Below are positions 15,494 through 23,540 of a stretch of DNA of 64,000 nt, one piece after another; the stretch's first letter is position 1; each line of letters starts with the position of its first letter. Source of the DNA: a virus; IMG/VR virus record IMGVR_UViG_3300011113_000675, positions 78,444 to 142,443 of that record. The stretch is one strand, 5' to 3'. The position numbers and the translations under genes are program-made. Below the pieces are notes generated by a model, which made no database searches, had not been told where the DNA came from, and was given only the letters and a program-made list of their open reading frames with translations.

Positions 15494-16633
15494 ATGAATA
15501 ACATAGATATGCAATATCAACAACTACTCGGAGACATTCTAGAGAATGGTGTTGAAAAAAATGATAGAACAGGAACTGGTACTCTTTCAGTATTTGGTAG
15601 ACAAATTCGTCACAAAATGAGTGAAGGATTCCCTTTACTTACAACCAAGAAGATGGCATGGAAAACTATGGTGACAGAACTCCTATGGTTCTTACGTGGT
15701 GATACAAATATCAAATTCCTATTGGATTATGATTGTCATATTTGGGATGGTGATGCGTACAAAAATTATTTTAACAAAAATAAAGCTGATATATTCCATC
15801 CAATATTACCACAAGATGCGTTTATCAATGCAATTAAAACTATTCCAGATTTTGCAAAAGAGTATGGTGATTTAGGTCCAATCTATGGTAAACAATGGAG
15901 AAGTTGGAAAAAGCCTAAATGGGTTGAAACTGAAATGTCAATTGCAAGTGGAGGTACTCATGGAGGAAGTGAGTATAAACCGATTTATATTGACCAAATC
16001 CAAAACCTAATCAACGAACTCAAAACAAATCCGGATAGTAGAAGATTGATGGTTAGTGCTTGGAATGTAGGTGAATTAGACAAAATGGTTTTACCACCCT
16101 GTCATTATGGATTTCAAGTTTATACAAGAGAGTTAAAAGTTTGGGAAAGATTGAATTTGGCATCGAAAACCTATGATTCATTCGACCCATTTGATTTTGG
16201 AACTCCTGACGATGTAGACCATGACGAAATTGATAAATTATATCCAGTCCCAAAACGGGGAATCTCTTTAATGTGGAACCAACGAAGTGTAGACACGTTT
16301 TTAGGTTTACCATTTAACATTGCTTCTTATGGATTATTGTTGGAAATTATTGCAAGGGAAGTCAATATGGTTCCTGATGAATTGATTGGTAATTTGGGAG
16401 ATGTTCATCTATACAAAAACCATATCGAACAAGCAAAAGAACAAATGTATCGGAGACCTTATGATTTACCAAAAGTTAAAATCACTGAAAGAAATTGGTA
16501 TCAACATGAGTTAGTAAAAAAACGTTTAGGTGAAAAAACTTTCGAACAAAAAATTATGAGTTATAGACCTGAGTGTTTCGAATTAGTGGGATATCAGTCA
16601 CATGAAAAAATCAAAGCACCATTAAGTAATTAG
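15494..16633 (+). CDS. thyA: Thymidylate synthase (ThyA type)
   Basis: It converts dUMP to dTMP with methylene-tetrahydrofolate. Recognised signatures are FPLLTTKKMAWKTMVTELLWFLRGDTN near the N-terminus, the phosphate-binding pair in PDSRRLMVSAWN, the catalytic Cys in PPCHYGFQ, and NQRSVDTFLGLPFNIASYG. It is about 380 residues, longer than the roughly 264 of E. coli ThyA, with insertions before the SRR motif and after PPCH. The start at 15494 is preferred over 15476, which lies inside the preceding small frame. Phage ThyA raises dTTP supply for DNA synthesis, matching the early-type gene run it sits in. Confidence 0.95.
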   Translation: MNNIDMQYQQLLGDILENGVEKNDRTGTGTLSVFGRQIRHKMSEGFPLLTTKKMAWKTMVTELLWFLRGDTNIKFLLDYDCHIWDGDAYKNYFNKNKADIFHPILPQDAFINAIKTIPDFAKEYGDLGPIYGKQWRSWKKPKWVETEMSIASGGTHGGSEYKPIYIDQIQNLINELKTNPDSRRLMVSAWNVGELDKMVLPPCHYGFQVYTRELKVWERLNLASKTYDSFDPFDFGTPDDVDHDEIDKLYPVPKRGISLMWNQRSVDTFLGLPFNIASYGLLLEIIAREVNMVPDELIGNLGDVHLYKNHIEQAKEQMYRRPYDLPKVKITERNWYQHELVKKRLGEKTFEQKIMSYRPECFELVGYQSHEKIKAPLSN

Positions 16634-16648
16634 TAAAAATACAAAATT

Positions 16649-16900
16649 ATGAAAGAAACTTTAAATACTGAAATTTTAGATAGGGCAATGTGGAATATGT
16701 ATCAAACTATGAAAGATGATAATTTTCAATTTGATGGATATTCAAATGAAGATAAAGTTATGATGGTAAATCACATATTACCATACTTTGAAAAGATAGG
16801 GGAGTATGAGATTTGTAAAGAACTTTATGACCAAATCACACCCAGCAATAAAAGCACCTTTGTCAAATCGATCCATGCAGATTGTCATTCTACTCAGTAA
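16649..16900 (+). CDS. Phage hypothetical protein, 83 residues
   Basis: A helical acidic protein (MKETLNTEILDRAMWNMYQT) 15 bases downstream of thyA. No domain is recognised. Its end overlaps the next gene by 26 bases. Confidence 0.65.
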   Translation: MKETLNTEILDRAMWNMYQTMKDDNFQFDGYSNEDKVMMVNHILPYFEKIGEYEICKELYDQITPSNKSTFVKSIHADCHSTQ

Positions 16901-17111
16901 AGATGTTCCTAAGGAGATTTCAGAGTTAATCTTGGAACACAAGTTGGAGGGTGGTTACTCGATAGATTACGCTCTAAATTCTTTGGTTTCCTATTTTAAT
17001 GGTAAAGAAATTATTATATTTGATTTTACAAAGTATCTCAGATTGGACAACAGATTTAGTGGATACGAAATAGACGATTACGGAACAAAAATAGTTATAA
17101 ATTTCAAATAA
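16875..17111 (+). CDS. Phage hypothetical protein, 78 residues
   Basis: The start MQIVILLSKDVPKEISEL at 16875 reduces overlap with the preceding gene. The product alternates short strands and helices (EIIIFDFTKYL). Function unknown. The next gene begins immediately after its stop. Confidence 0.65.
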   Translation: MQIVILLSKDVPKEISELILEHKLEGGYSIDYALNSLVSYFNGKEIIIFDFTKYLRLDNRFSGYEIDDYGTKIVINFK

Positions 17112-17348
17112 ATGTTACATCTAACTGAAACACAAAAAAAACAAACTTATGAGATAAGTTTGGAGTCGAATGGTATTGTTGTCGGGTCATTTGTAAAAAT
17201 TGATGGATTCTTCTATTATTACCCACCCAAAGAAAGATTTTGGGGATGTTACTCAGAAGAATTTCTCAAGAGTTTATCAAATGAATTAGAAAAATTAAAT
17301 TACCCAATAAATAAAAGTATTGACGAATACTTCGAATTACAAACATAG
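17112..17348 (+). CDS. Phage hypothetical protein, 78 residues
   Basis: The start codon directly follows the previous stop. A beta-rich centre (VVGSFVKIDGFFYYYPP) with a helical end. Function unknown. Confidence 0.65.
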   Translation: MLHLTETQKKQTYEISLESNGIVVGSFVKIDGFFYYYPPKERFWGCYSEEFLKSLSNELEKLNYPINKSIDEYFELQT

Positions 17349-17357
17349 AATTATATC

Positions 17358-17516
17358 ATGGAAGATTCGAAAGCTCGTTGCAAATGTGGTTGGCCTTGGA
17401 TATTCCATTATAATTCGAAAGGGAAAATAAATGCAGTATTCAAAGCCAAGATTCCACCAAAAACTATTACAGATTATATAAATGGAGATTATTGGCTAAA
17501 AAATGAAAAAAGTTAA
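17358..17516 (+). CDS. Small Cys-containing protein, 52 residues
   Basis: ATG 17358 opens a frame beginning MEDSKARCKCGWPWIFHY, with a CxC pair and aromatic residues. It lies 9 bases after one gene and overlaps the next by 14 bases, as is normal in this run. Confidence 0.55.
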   Translation: MEDSKARCKCGWPWIFHYNSKGKINAVFKAKIPPKTITDYINGDYWLKNEKS

Positions 17517-17703
17517 AGAAGTATTTGTAATTTTTAATCCTTACGATAATGGATACTATGATGGGTATGGATATTTTCGAGGGATTTTGTTTAGTAAAAA
17601 ATATGCCGAAAAAGAAATGGCAGTTTCGGAAATGGAAAAAATTCTTGATCGTTCAAGTGGACAAACTTTCTTGAAGATTGAATCATTTAACACTTTCTCG
17701 TGA
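17503..17703 (+). CDS. Phage hypothetical protein, 66 residues
   Basis: Last gene of the plus-strand run. It begins MKKVKEVFVIFNPYDNGYYD and reads as a small alpha/beta protein. A terminator follows within 15 bases. Function unknown. Confidence 0.7.
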   Translation: MKKVKEVFVIFNPYDNGYYDGYGYFRGILFSKKYAEKEMAVSEMEKILDRSSGQTFLKIESFNTFS

Positions 17704-17715
17704 AATCAAGGATAA

Positions 17716-17743
17716 TTCAGGGAGAGATAATTAATCTCTCCCA
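17716..17743 (+). terminator. Terminator between convergent genes
   Basis: The inverted repeat GGGAGAGAT/ATCTCTCCC is followed by ATTTTATT. It closes the plus-strand thyA run and may also serve the minus-strand gene 17746-17979. Confidence 0.75.
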
Positions 17744-17745
17744 TT

Positions 17746-17979
17746 TTATTCACCAGAAGAAAGTTTCTTCCACGAATCTGTCGAACTAATCAGTGCTAAT
17801 CCAGATCCATTTTCCCATTGAACACTAATTATTTTTTCATCTTCATTGGGTTCGAAAGGGTCTGAAGATATATTGGTTACTTTTCCAATCGTACCAGGAG
17901 GTACTCCAATTTCCCCATCCATGTGATAGCACATGACTTTATCTCCAACTTTTAATTCTGCGTTTAATGATCCTTTCAT
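17746..17979 (-). CDS. Small SH3/KOW-like protein, 77 residues
   Basis: The preferred start MKGSLNAELKVGDKVMCYH follows a late box by about 4 bases. KVGDKV and the repeated short beta strands (GTIGKVTNI, EKIISVQWENG) suggest a small beta-barrel fold like that of the protein at 264-452. Function unknown. Confidence 0.7.
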   Translation of the reverse strand: MKGSLNAELKVGDKVMCYHMDGEIGVPPGTIGKVTNISSDPFEPNEDEKIISVQWENGSGLALISSTDSWKKLSSGE

Positions 17980-17983
17980 AACA

Positions 17984-17990
17984 ATAAATA
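17984..17990 (-). promoter_or_regulatory. Late box before 17746-17979
   Basis: TATTTAT on the minus strand about 4 bases before the ATG (coordinates may be off by one). It is close to, and divergent from, the next late box. Confidence 0.5.
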
Positions 17991-17999
17991 TATACAATA

Positions 18000-18006
18000 T
18001 ATTTAT
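18000..18006 (+). promoter_or_regulatory. Late box before 18013-18633
   Basis: TATTTAT on the plus strand 6 bases before the ATG. Together with the box at 17984 it forms a compact divergent late promoter pair. Confidence 0.55.
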
Positions 18007-18012
18007 AATCAT

Positions 18013-18633
18013 ATGGAATTTTTAATTACAGAATCTCAACTAAGAGTTCTTCTTCAAGAAGAAGAAAAATCCCAATTAGGGTTATACGTGAAAAACATGT
18101 ACGCCTTCACAAAACAAATGATAAATAAAGTTTTCAAATCTTATGGTATAAACTTAAGAATGTTGTTAACTTGGGGTACATCAGTTGGAGGTTTGGTTCT
18201 TCCTTTAGACCAATATTTGAGAACTCAACATTTAGGTTTGAATGAAGACCAAAGAATGTTGGTATTAGTTGGAATTATTTTTGCTTTATTTTTTGAGACC
18301 AAGAGACCATTTATGAAAATTATGTCCTTGATTGAAAAAAATGGTTTAGAAGATATTTTTCAGGATGGTCTTCGAAAAGGAACTGAATTGAGAGATGCAT
18401 TTACAAACTTTTTATCGTCCGCTAACACAGGAGTTGGAACATTTTTGGAAGCTATCGCCTACAGTTTCCTAATTCCTATTATTACAGATGTTCAATCCGT
18501 ATTAGGTCAAACTGAAGACATCGAAACCGCAGCAATATTGATTGTTGAAAGATTGTTGGCCGCGGGAGTTATCTTAATTGGAAGACAAACTTTGATTGAT
18601 GTAGTGAAAAACGTTTTGAAAAAATTAGGATAA
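18013..18633 (+). CDS. Leader protein with hydrophobic helices, 206 residues
   Basis: The N-terminus MEFLITESQLRVLLQEEEK is an ITES-class leader. The body holds hydrophobic segments near residues 55-70 (LLTWGTSVGGLVLPL), 81-96 (MLVLVGIIFALFFET), about 140-157 and 175-190, separated by amphipathic helices. It is the only leader protein coded on the plus strand. A virion protein that inserts into membranes at infection would fit, but no homologous family is recognised. Confidence 0.75.
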   Translation: MEFLITESQLRVLLQEEEKSQLGLYVKNMYAFTKQMINKVFKSYGINLRMLLTWGTSVGGLVLPLDQYLRTQHLGLNEDQRMLVLVGIIFALFFETKRPFMKIMSLIEKNGLEDIFQDGLRKGTELRDAFTNFLSSANTGVGTFLEAIAYSFLIPIITDVQSVLGQTEDIETAAILIVERLLAAGVILIGRQTLIDVVKNVLKKLG

Positions 18634-18640
18634 CAACACT

Positions 18641-19027
18641 CTAATTTACAAGGTTAACAACTTCGGTACAAACCAATGGATTTTCTATCCCAAAGTAAAT
18701 TAAAACATCTGATAATAAATCATTGGTTTTACGAACTACCATATAATAAGATCCACGTTCGGCGGTTAAAGTTCTTTCTCCCGCCAAATCTTTAATCGCG
18801 GAAAAAAATATATCTGACCCTCCTCCTGATGGTAAAATATAAAGGGTATATTCAATATATTCTTTGTCACTGACTTGTCTATAAATTTTTGTCCCTGTTA
18901 ATTCCATTTTGAATTTTGTATGGAATTTGAAAGATTCATCAACGCCAGGTGGAGTCCATTCCAAATCGAATGTATGTGTTTCTAAAAATCTGTTAATACT
19001 ATTCCATAAAGGACTTGATGGTTCCAT
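18641..19027 (-). CDS. Phage hypothetical protein, 128 residues
   Basis: A soluble protein beginning MEPSSPLWNSINRFLETH, beta-rich in the middle (KIYRQVSDKEYIEYTLYIL). It lies 3 bases after the cupin-like gene and is probably co-transcribed. Function unknown. Confidence 0.7.
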   Translation of the reverse strand: MEPSSPLWNSINRFLETHTFDLEWTPPGVDESFKFHTKFKMELTGTKIYRQVSDKEYIEYTLYILPSGGGSDIFFSAIKDLAGERTLTAERGSYYMVVRKTNDLLSDVLIYFGIENPLVCTEVVNLVN

Positions 19028-19030
19028 ATC

Positions 19031-19297
19031 CTATAATTCTTCAATTTCGACAACCAATTGGGCCGGTCCTTTTATGACTCTGTGCCAAACAAATTTGGGA
19101 ATGTGAATATGACTGGCCCGAGACAATTTGACCGGCAATTCATTTTCCATTTGAAATGACCATCCACCATCTTCAATTATGGTCACATTTCGGTCATTTA
19201 AGTCTTGGTGCCACTTCAATTCTTCTTCCTCCACATCAGGGTTAAATGTCCTGATTTTTTTATTATCTACTTCTATTTGTTCAAAAGGAAAATCCAT
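19031..19297 (-). CDS. Cupin-like small phage protein, 88 residues
   Basis: The sequence pattern with EEELKWHQDLNDRNVTII, GWSFQMENELP and HIPKFVWHRVIKG fits a small cupin barrel (paired His residues, a PK-x-x-WHRV strand) that I have seen in tailed phages. Its ATG overlaps the stop of the preceding gene (TAATG), so translation is coupled to the DUF5872-like protein. Function unknown. Confidence 0.7.
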   Translation of the reverse strand: MDFPFEQIEVDNKKIRTFNPDVEEEELKWHQDLNDRNVTIIEDGGWSFQMENELPVKLSRASHIHIPKFVWHRVIKGPAQLVVEIEEL

Positions 19298-19920
19298 TAC
19301 CAAGAATTTGAAGATGATAATCCGAGTTGTTTTGCGTACCGACCTACATTACAGCTCCAGTATCCTGCGGTGGTTCTGTCTTTCTTTTGGTCACACTTAT
19401 GTCGTGCTCTGAATGATTTTGCCGCTCCCTTATTTTTGTTTCTAACTCTCAAGTTAGGATCTCCAAAAGATACTTTTTTGATTCCTCCACTCGGAGATTT
19501 CACATAAACCGCAAATTTCTTAGGTCCACCTGAAGTTCTAAATGGTTTATTTAACTTGACATTTTTACCTCTATGTTTTGCTTCCTCTAAAACATCCTCG
19601 TCATCGTCTTCTTCCATCAAAAATGGAGCATCGAGATAAATTAATTGTCCTTTGACCATTACTTTCTTACCCAAATCAGATTCTACCATTAACGTATCCT
19701 CCTCATTCAATTCAATCTTACCAGCTTCCCACAATCTTCTTACTTCATTTACCAAATCAAAATAACTTTCAGAATATGCTCTGAAAATATTATTTGTCAA
19801 AGTCAATTCATTATCAACATGGTATTTCAATGCTTCAGAAAGTTCAACAGACTCTTTAATAATTAAAGATTTGTTCAAATGGTCTTCTAATGTTTCTTTG
19901 ATAAGTTGTCTTAAATCCAT
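19297..19920 (-). CDS. DUF5872-like late protein, 207 residues
   Basis: The C-terminal half (PKKFAVYVKSPSGG, IKKVSFGDPNLRVR, FRARHKCDQKKDRTTAGYW, then SCNVGRYAKQLGL) matches my memory of the DUF5872 module seen in cyanophages and other large phages. The N-terminal half is helical and contains LSEAL and VLEEAK, which look like T4-type prohead cleavage sites (L-x-E before a small residue). It begins MDLRQLIKETLEDHLNKS, a leader-like helix. A virion or head-core role is likely. It has its own late box. Confidence 0.75.
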   Translation of the reverse strand: MDLRQLIKETLEDHLNKSLIIKESVELSEALKYHVDNELTLTNNIFRAYSESYFDLVNEVRRLWEAGKIELNEEDTLMVESDLGKKVMVKGQLIYLDAPFLMEEDDDEDVLEEAKHRGKNVKLNKPFRTSGGPKKFAVYVKSPSGGIKKVSFGDPNLRVRNKNKGAAKSFRARHKCDQKKDRTTAGYWSCNVGRYAKQLGLSSSNSW

Positions 19921-19936
19921 TGGTTTGTTATTTCTT

Positions 19937-19943
19937 ATAAATA
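19937..19943 (-). promoter_or_regulatory. Late box before 19297-19920
   Basis: TATTTAT on the minus strand, 16 bases before the ATG. Confidence 0.55.
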
Positions 19944-19946
19944 CTC

Positions 19947-20564
19947 TTACTCCTTATTAAATTTTAATTTCCAATACACCCCGCCAGTCACATAAGGAGT
20001 GAAACTTCCTGTCACCCCATCGAAGGTTCGATTTGCGACACCTCCACCAAGTTGAAATATTTTGTCATCCTTTGTTTTCAACAAAATGCTTGTTCCAAGT
20101 GAATTGACCCAATCTTGATGGCTCAACGCTCCATTCAATCCAACATATACCTGATTTCTAACTTTCGGTGGTTCAGGTGCTGGTTCTCTTACAATTTTTG
20201 GTTTGATATTCGCGGTAAATTTTCTTGCAACAACATTATTTTGGGATATGGTGTCAAACAAATATATGACCCCCTGATTATTACTCAAGGTTATTGTATC
20301 TTGAACAAAATTTTTCAAGTAAAAATTTTTAAGGATGAATGCCGTATCAACAAGTGGAGTTGGAGCTGGCACTTCAACAATTTTTTCAACTTCGACTTCG
20401 TATGGAACTTCAACTTCAACCTCGTATATGAGTTCCTGAGGGATTGTATCATATACCAACTTTTCCTCGATTTGAATCTGTGGAGGAACAAAAAACTGAA
20501 GGAATATTATTGCTCCAACCATCAGGAGGATTATTATGTGTCTTATGTCAAATATCTTTTTCAT
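19947..20564 (-). CDS. Membrane-anchored envelope protein, 205 residues
   Basis: The start MKKIFDIRHIIILLMVGAII gives one N-terminal transmembrane anchor; an upstream ATG adds nine residues inside the preceding gene. A Glu/Val/Pro-rich stalk follows (EVEVPYEVEVEKIVEVPAP), then a beta-rich C-terminus with repeated amphipathic strands. It is the last gene of the CsgG-containing operon. A periplasm-spanning link between inner membrane and the exported proteins would fit, by inference. Confidence 0.7.
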   Translation of the reverse strand: MKKIFDIRHIIILLMVGAIIFLQFFVPPQIQIEEKLVYDTIPQELIYEVEVEVPYEVEVEKIVEVPAPTPLVDTAFILKNFYLKNFVQDTITLSNNQGVIYLFDTISQNNVVARKFTANIKPKIVREPAPEPPKVRNQVYVGLNGALSHQDWVNSLGTSILLKTKDDKIFQLGGGVANRTFDGVTGSFTPYVTGGVYWKLKFNKE

Positions 20565-20568
20565 ATCA

Positions 20569-21906
20569 TTATAGAATAAATCTTGAACCAATTAAGAAAT
20601 TGTTTAGTATTGGGGACTTAGGTTCGGTTGACCCCATGGCTCTATAGTTTAGGCTTAGTCCGAATCGTTTACTTATTTTGTAGTCGAATGATGAACCAAC
20701 CAAAAAGGAAAAATTTCTATTCACTGTGGTTTCACCTGTTCTTGAGTTGTATGAGATTGGTGAGTTGATTAAGAAAACCTGTGGGGATAAACTGAGTTTG
20801 GTATTGACCGTGTATGGTTTTGTCCAAAATACAACTGCTGACGTTGAGAGAGATAGTTTGAATACTCTATTGATTCGTCTTGTTTCAATATCAACTTCTG
20901 TGTCTCGTAATAACAATGTTATTACACCTACGTTATATCCATACGTTCCATATTTTGGGTTCGGCTTGATGTTGGTATATCCAACTAACCCCATATAATT
21001 TCCCTCCAAATATGCCCCTGTAATTGAGTAAGAATGGATTTGATTCAATTTACCCTGTTGGAAATCCATTTTGGTATATCCTCCACCCAAGGCAAACTGA
21101 TTCAACGTACTCCAAATCATGGCGTTTGCACTCCAAGTTTCATTTCCTGCCAATGATGATTGACTAATTCCGAAGGAGGCAATCGCACTGTATTTCATAT
21201 CGGGTCCCTGTGTGGTTGTTAAATCGGATGCAACCAACATTGGATTCACGGGAGCTGTTTTCTTTTTGTCTCCTTTCCCTTTTCCATCAGAACTTTCTTC
21301 ATTACTTTCACTAGATTCTCCACCTTCAGAACTACTCTCTTCAGATCCTCCTTCACTTGAACTCGACTCACTTGAACTTGATTCTGAGGAACTAGATTCA
21401 CTTGAGCTTGATGATGAAGAGGATTCTTGTGATGAGGATTGTGAGGATGAACTTGAAGTTGAGCTCGAAGATGAGGAAGTTGGTGTTGAACTCGCCGCTG
21501 ACGAAGATGCGGTGGAGGACGCAGTCGAAGACGCTGCCGATGATGCTGCGGATGAAGCGGCGGAGGAGGCTGCCGATGATGCGGCTGAAGAGGCTGCGTT
21601 TGCCGCGGCTTGGGAAACTGCCTGTGTTACAGTTTGAGTTACAACAACACTTACAGGACAGGGGGCGGCAAAAATACTGTTAATCCAAGTTGTAACCTCC
21701 CCTGATAAAAATTGTTGGTAATTGAATACTTTCGATTTACTACGAACAATTATGAGGACACCCGCATTTGTTTGGATGGGGAATGATACAACATAAGTTT
21801 TCGAATCACAGGGGTCAATGTAAGTTTGAGTTACAACTTGTCCCTGTGATTCGCTGATGAAAAACATCACAAAAAATAATATCAACAATATTTTTAGAAT
21901 TTTCAA
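20569..21906 (-). CDS. Secreted Ala/Ser-rich protein with beta-barrel-like C-terminus, 445 residues
   Basis: A signal peptide (KILKILLILFFVMFFISES, cleavage near SQGQ) is followed by about 75 residues with VTQTVTQAVSQAA. Then comes a 120-residue low-complexity region of AASS repeats turning into Ser and Ser-Glu runs, and a C-terminal 220 residues of alternating strands ending in GSRFIL, a C-terminal aromatic/hydrophobic end like outer-membrane barrels. The frame seems to start at TTG (21904-21906), since the first in-frame ATG would remove most of the signal peptide. In the CsgG operon it is a candidate secreted fibre or outer-membrane partner. Confidence 0.75.
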   Translation of the reverse strand: MKILKILLILFFVMFFISESQGQVVTQTYIDPCDSKTYVVSFPIQTNAGVLIIVRSKSKVFNYQQFLSGEVTTWINSIFAAPCPVSVVVTQTVTQAVSQAAANAASSAASSAASSAASSAASSAASSTASSTASSSAASSTPTSSSSSSTSSSSSQSSSQESSSSSSSSESSSSESSSSESSSSEGGSEESSSEGGESSESNEESSDGKGKGDKKKTAPVNPMLVASDLTTTQGPDMKYSAIASFGISQSSLAGNETWSANAMIWSTLNQFALGGGYTKMDFQQGKLNQIHSYSITGAYLEGNYMGLVGYTNIKPNPKYGTYGYNVGVITLLLRDTEVDIETRRINRVFKLSLSTSAVVFWTKPYTVNTKLSLSPQVFLINSPISYNSRTGETTVNRNFSFLVGSSFDYKISKRFGLSLNYRAMGSTEPKSPILNNFLIGSRFIL

Positions 21907-21927
21907 TTTTCATCAGTTTCAAAAAAA

Positions 21928-22647
21928 TTATTCTGTAAAGATTCCTTTCTTAATCATTCTATCCAAAATTCTTGCACAAGCAATGTCGAGTGCTTTTTTG
22001 GTTGCGATTGATATTGTAGACTGATTGAATTTCACTTCATCTACTGTCGCATCAGATAAGAAAGTTAGTTCTCTTGTTGTGGTTGCTTCACCAAGACCTG
22101 AGGCGGCAAATACAACACCAGTTTCAGCATTTGTGAATCTAACCTGAAGACCAATTCTTGTAACCATCATATTTTTCACACCGTCCTTTAGATTTATAGT
22201 TTCATCTTCAGAAACCGAATAATCATAACATTCGATTGTGACAAAATATTCTGCAAGGTTGATTTTACCGAATCCATCAAGTTGATTCTCTGAAATACCT
22301 GCCTGAGACGCTTGAAATTGTTTTACCATCCTGTTCTTAATCTCTGTTTTGTCTTCAGTAAATTTGAATCTATTGAGATTTTCAAGATATTCCATTGATA
22401 TGTTTGCAACACCAAGTCCAACTCTCTTCTCCTTCAACTCAGGATACATCTCATACATTTCGTCAGAAATACCTGCCTTAAGAATTTGAATTGGAATTTG
22501 TTTTCCTTCATAATCCATAAATTGACTAATGTCAATTGCGGTTTCAAATGACGCTTTGTATTGTTCAGTTTTGGTGCTTCCCAATGTTTGGGCATACAAT
22601 CCGTTACTGAAAATCAGTGCGGTCAATAATAACAATAATTTTTTCAT
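21928..22647 (-). CDS. CsgG-like outer-membrane secretion channel subunit
   Basis: A signal peptide MKKLLLLLTALIFSNGLYAQ is followed by a 220-residue domain with CsgG-family features: an N-terminal region with KRVGLGVANISMEYLENLNR, a central EYFVTIECYDYSVS and RIGLQVRFTNAETGVVFAASGLGEATT, and the terminal KKALDIACARILDRMI helix. CsgG forms a nonameric pore that exports curli subunits in bacteria. Here Gln follows the signal peptide rather than a lipobox Cys, so it may not be lipidated. A Shine-Dalgarno-like AAAGGTG lies just upstream of the ATG, unusual for this window. CsgG-type genes are known from some marine myoviruses. Confidence 0.75.
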   Translation of the reverse strand: MKKLLLLLTALIFSNGLYAQTLGSTKTEQYKASFETAIDISQFMDYEGKQIPIQILKAGISDEMYEMYPELKEKRVGLGVANISMEYLENLNRFKFTEDKTEIKNRMVKQFQASQAGISENQLDGFGKINLAEYFVTIECYDYSVSEDETINLKDGVKNMMVTRIGLQVRFTNAETGVVFAASGLGEATTTRELTFLSDATVDEVKFNQSTISIATKKALDIACARILDRMIKKGIFTE

Positions 22648-22669
22648 GTTCACCTTTTTTTGTATTTCA

Positions 22670-22831
22670 TTATGGTCTTTTAGGCCATGCCCAACCTTTT
22701 TTCTTACCTCTAAGAAGTAGATAAGTCGTTCCTCCGAAAAATATTGTTAAAAACAATATCGGAGATTCAATCACAAACATGGTTGTCATCAGCAATGTGA
22801 TTAGAACCATAAAACTAAATCCTTGTTCCAT
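22670..22831 (-). CDS. Small membrane protein, 53 residues
   Basis: ATG at 22829-22831 opens a frame with two hydrophobic helices (FSFMVLITLLMTTMFVI and PILFLTIFFGGTTYLLL) and a basic Trp-rich tail (RGKKKGWAWPKRP). It lies 5 bases from the upstream gene inside the CsgG operon. An inner-membrane role is expected; function unknown. Confidence 0.7.
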   Translation of the reverse strand: MEQGFSFMVLITLLMTTMFVIESPILFLTIFFGGTTYLLLRGKKKGWAWPKRP

Positions 22832-22836
22832 AATTT

Positions 22837-23160
22837 TTACCATTTTGGAGCGGTCTCTTTGAACTCGTCTCCTTCTTTTTTAGGTTTATTTTCTGCTTGT
22901 TTTTGAGGTGCAGATTCTTCTGCCTTCTCTCTGATTATCACAGTTTCTTTTCCGCCAGACTGTTGTTGCTGTTGATTGTTGTTGTTGATGATTACTGGGA
23001 TTGGTTGTTGAACGGGTGCTGCAACTTCTTCTTCTCCACCGAGGAATTTACTTGTCATAACACCTCCAGCTCCGAGAACCGCAGTTGTCAACAATCCGAT
23101 GATTGTTTTTTTCAAACCTGTCCAAGTTCCGTCATTGTGATCTTCTGTTTCTTCACTCAT
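22837..23160 (-). CDS. Membrane protein with Gln/Asn-rich tail, 107 residues
   Basis: A short charged N-terminus is followed by one transmembrane segment (KTIIGLLTTAVLGAGGVM, about residues 18-36), a Pro/Val stretch, a run of Asn and Gln and a charged Lys/Glu-rich end. The Gln/Asn run recalls amyloid-prone sequences, but it is short. It lies in the middle of the CsgG operon. Confidence 0.7.
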   Translation of the reverse strand: MSEETEDHNDGTWTGLKKTIIGLLTTAVLGAGGVMTSKFLGGEEEVAAPVQQPIPVIINNNNQQQQQSGGKETVIIREKAEESAPQKQAENKPKKEGDEFKETAPKW

Positions 23161-23182
23161 TTTTTTGTTGTTTGATTTTAGT

Positions 23183-23539
23183 TTATTTAACGATTATTGG
23201 ATATTTTATCTCATTCCCTGAGATGTCGATGAAGAGTAAATCGTAATACCCTTTTTTTTCATTCGAGAGGTCATATGTCTTCTCGGTAGTTTCATTCATT
23301 GCAGTAAATCCTTCTTTCTTGATTGGTTCTTCAGACCCGAACGGAAATATCTGAACAGAGTATTTTGCACCTATTGTGGTGCTAAAAACAATCTGAACTA
23401 TATTGTCCGATACTGTGACTGATTTAATTGTTGTTGATGTTGAAAGTTGTCCCAAATCGATTGAGGTTTCCTCAATGAATGGATCGGTGCAACTATACAT
23501 CACAAGAAAAAGAAATAATATTGTTAATGTTTTTTTCAT
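23183..23539 (-). CDS. Small lipoprotein, 118 residues
   Basis: The signal peptide MKKTLTILFLFLVMYSC ends in a lipobox-like VMYSC (Cys17), followed by TDPF. The mature part of about 100 residues reads as a single beta-sandwich domain (SVTVSDNIVQIVFSTTIGAK, KKGYYDLLFIDISGN), fibronectin- or IPT-like. It begins right after the cohesin-type protein, probably as its partner in the outer membrane. Confidence 0.7.
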   Translation of the reverse strand: MKKTLTILFLFLVMYSCTDPFIEETSIDLGQLSTSTTIKSVTVSDNIVQIVFSTTIGAKYSVQIFPFGSEEPIKKEGFTAMNETTEKTYDLSNEKKGYYDLLFIDISGNEIKYPIIVK

Positions 23540-23540
23540 T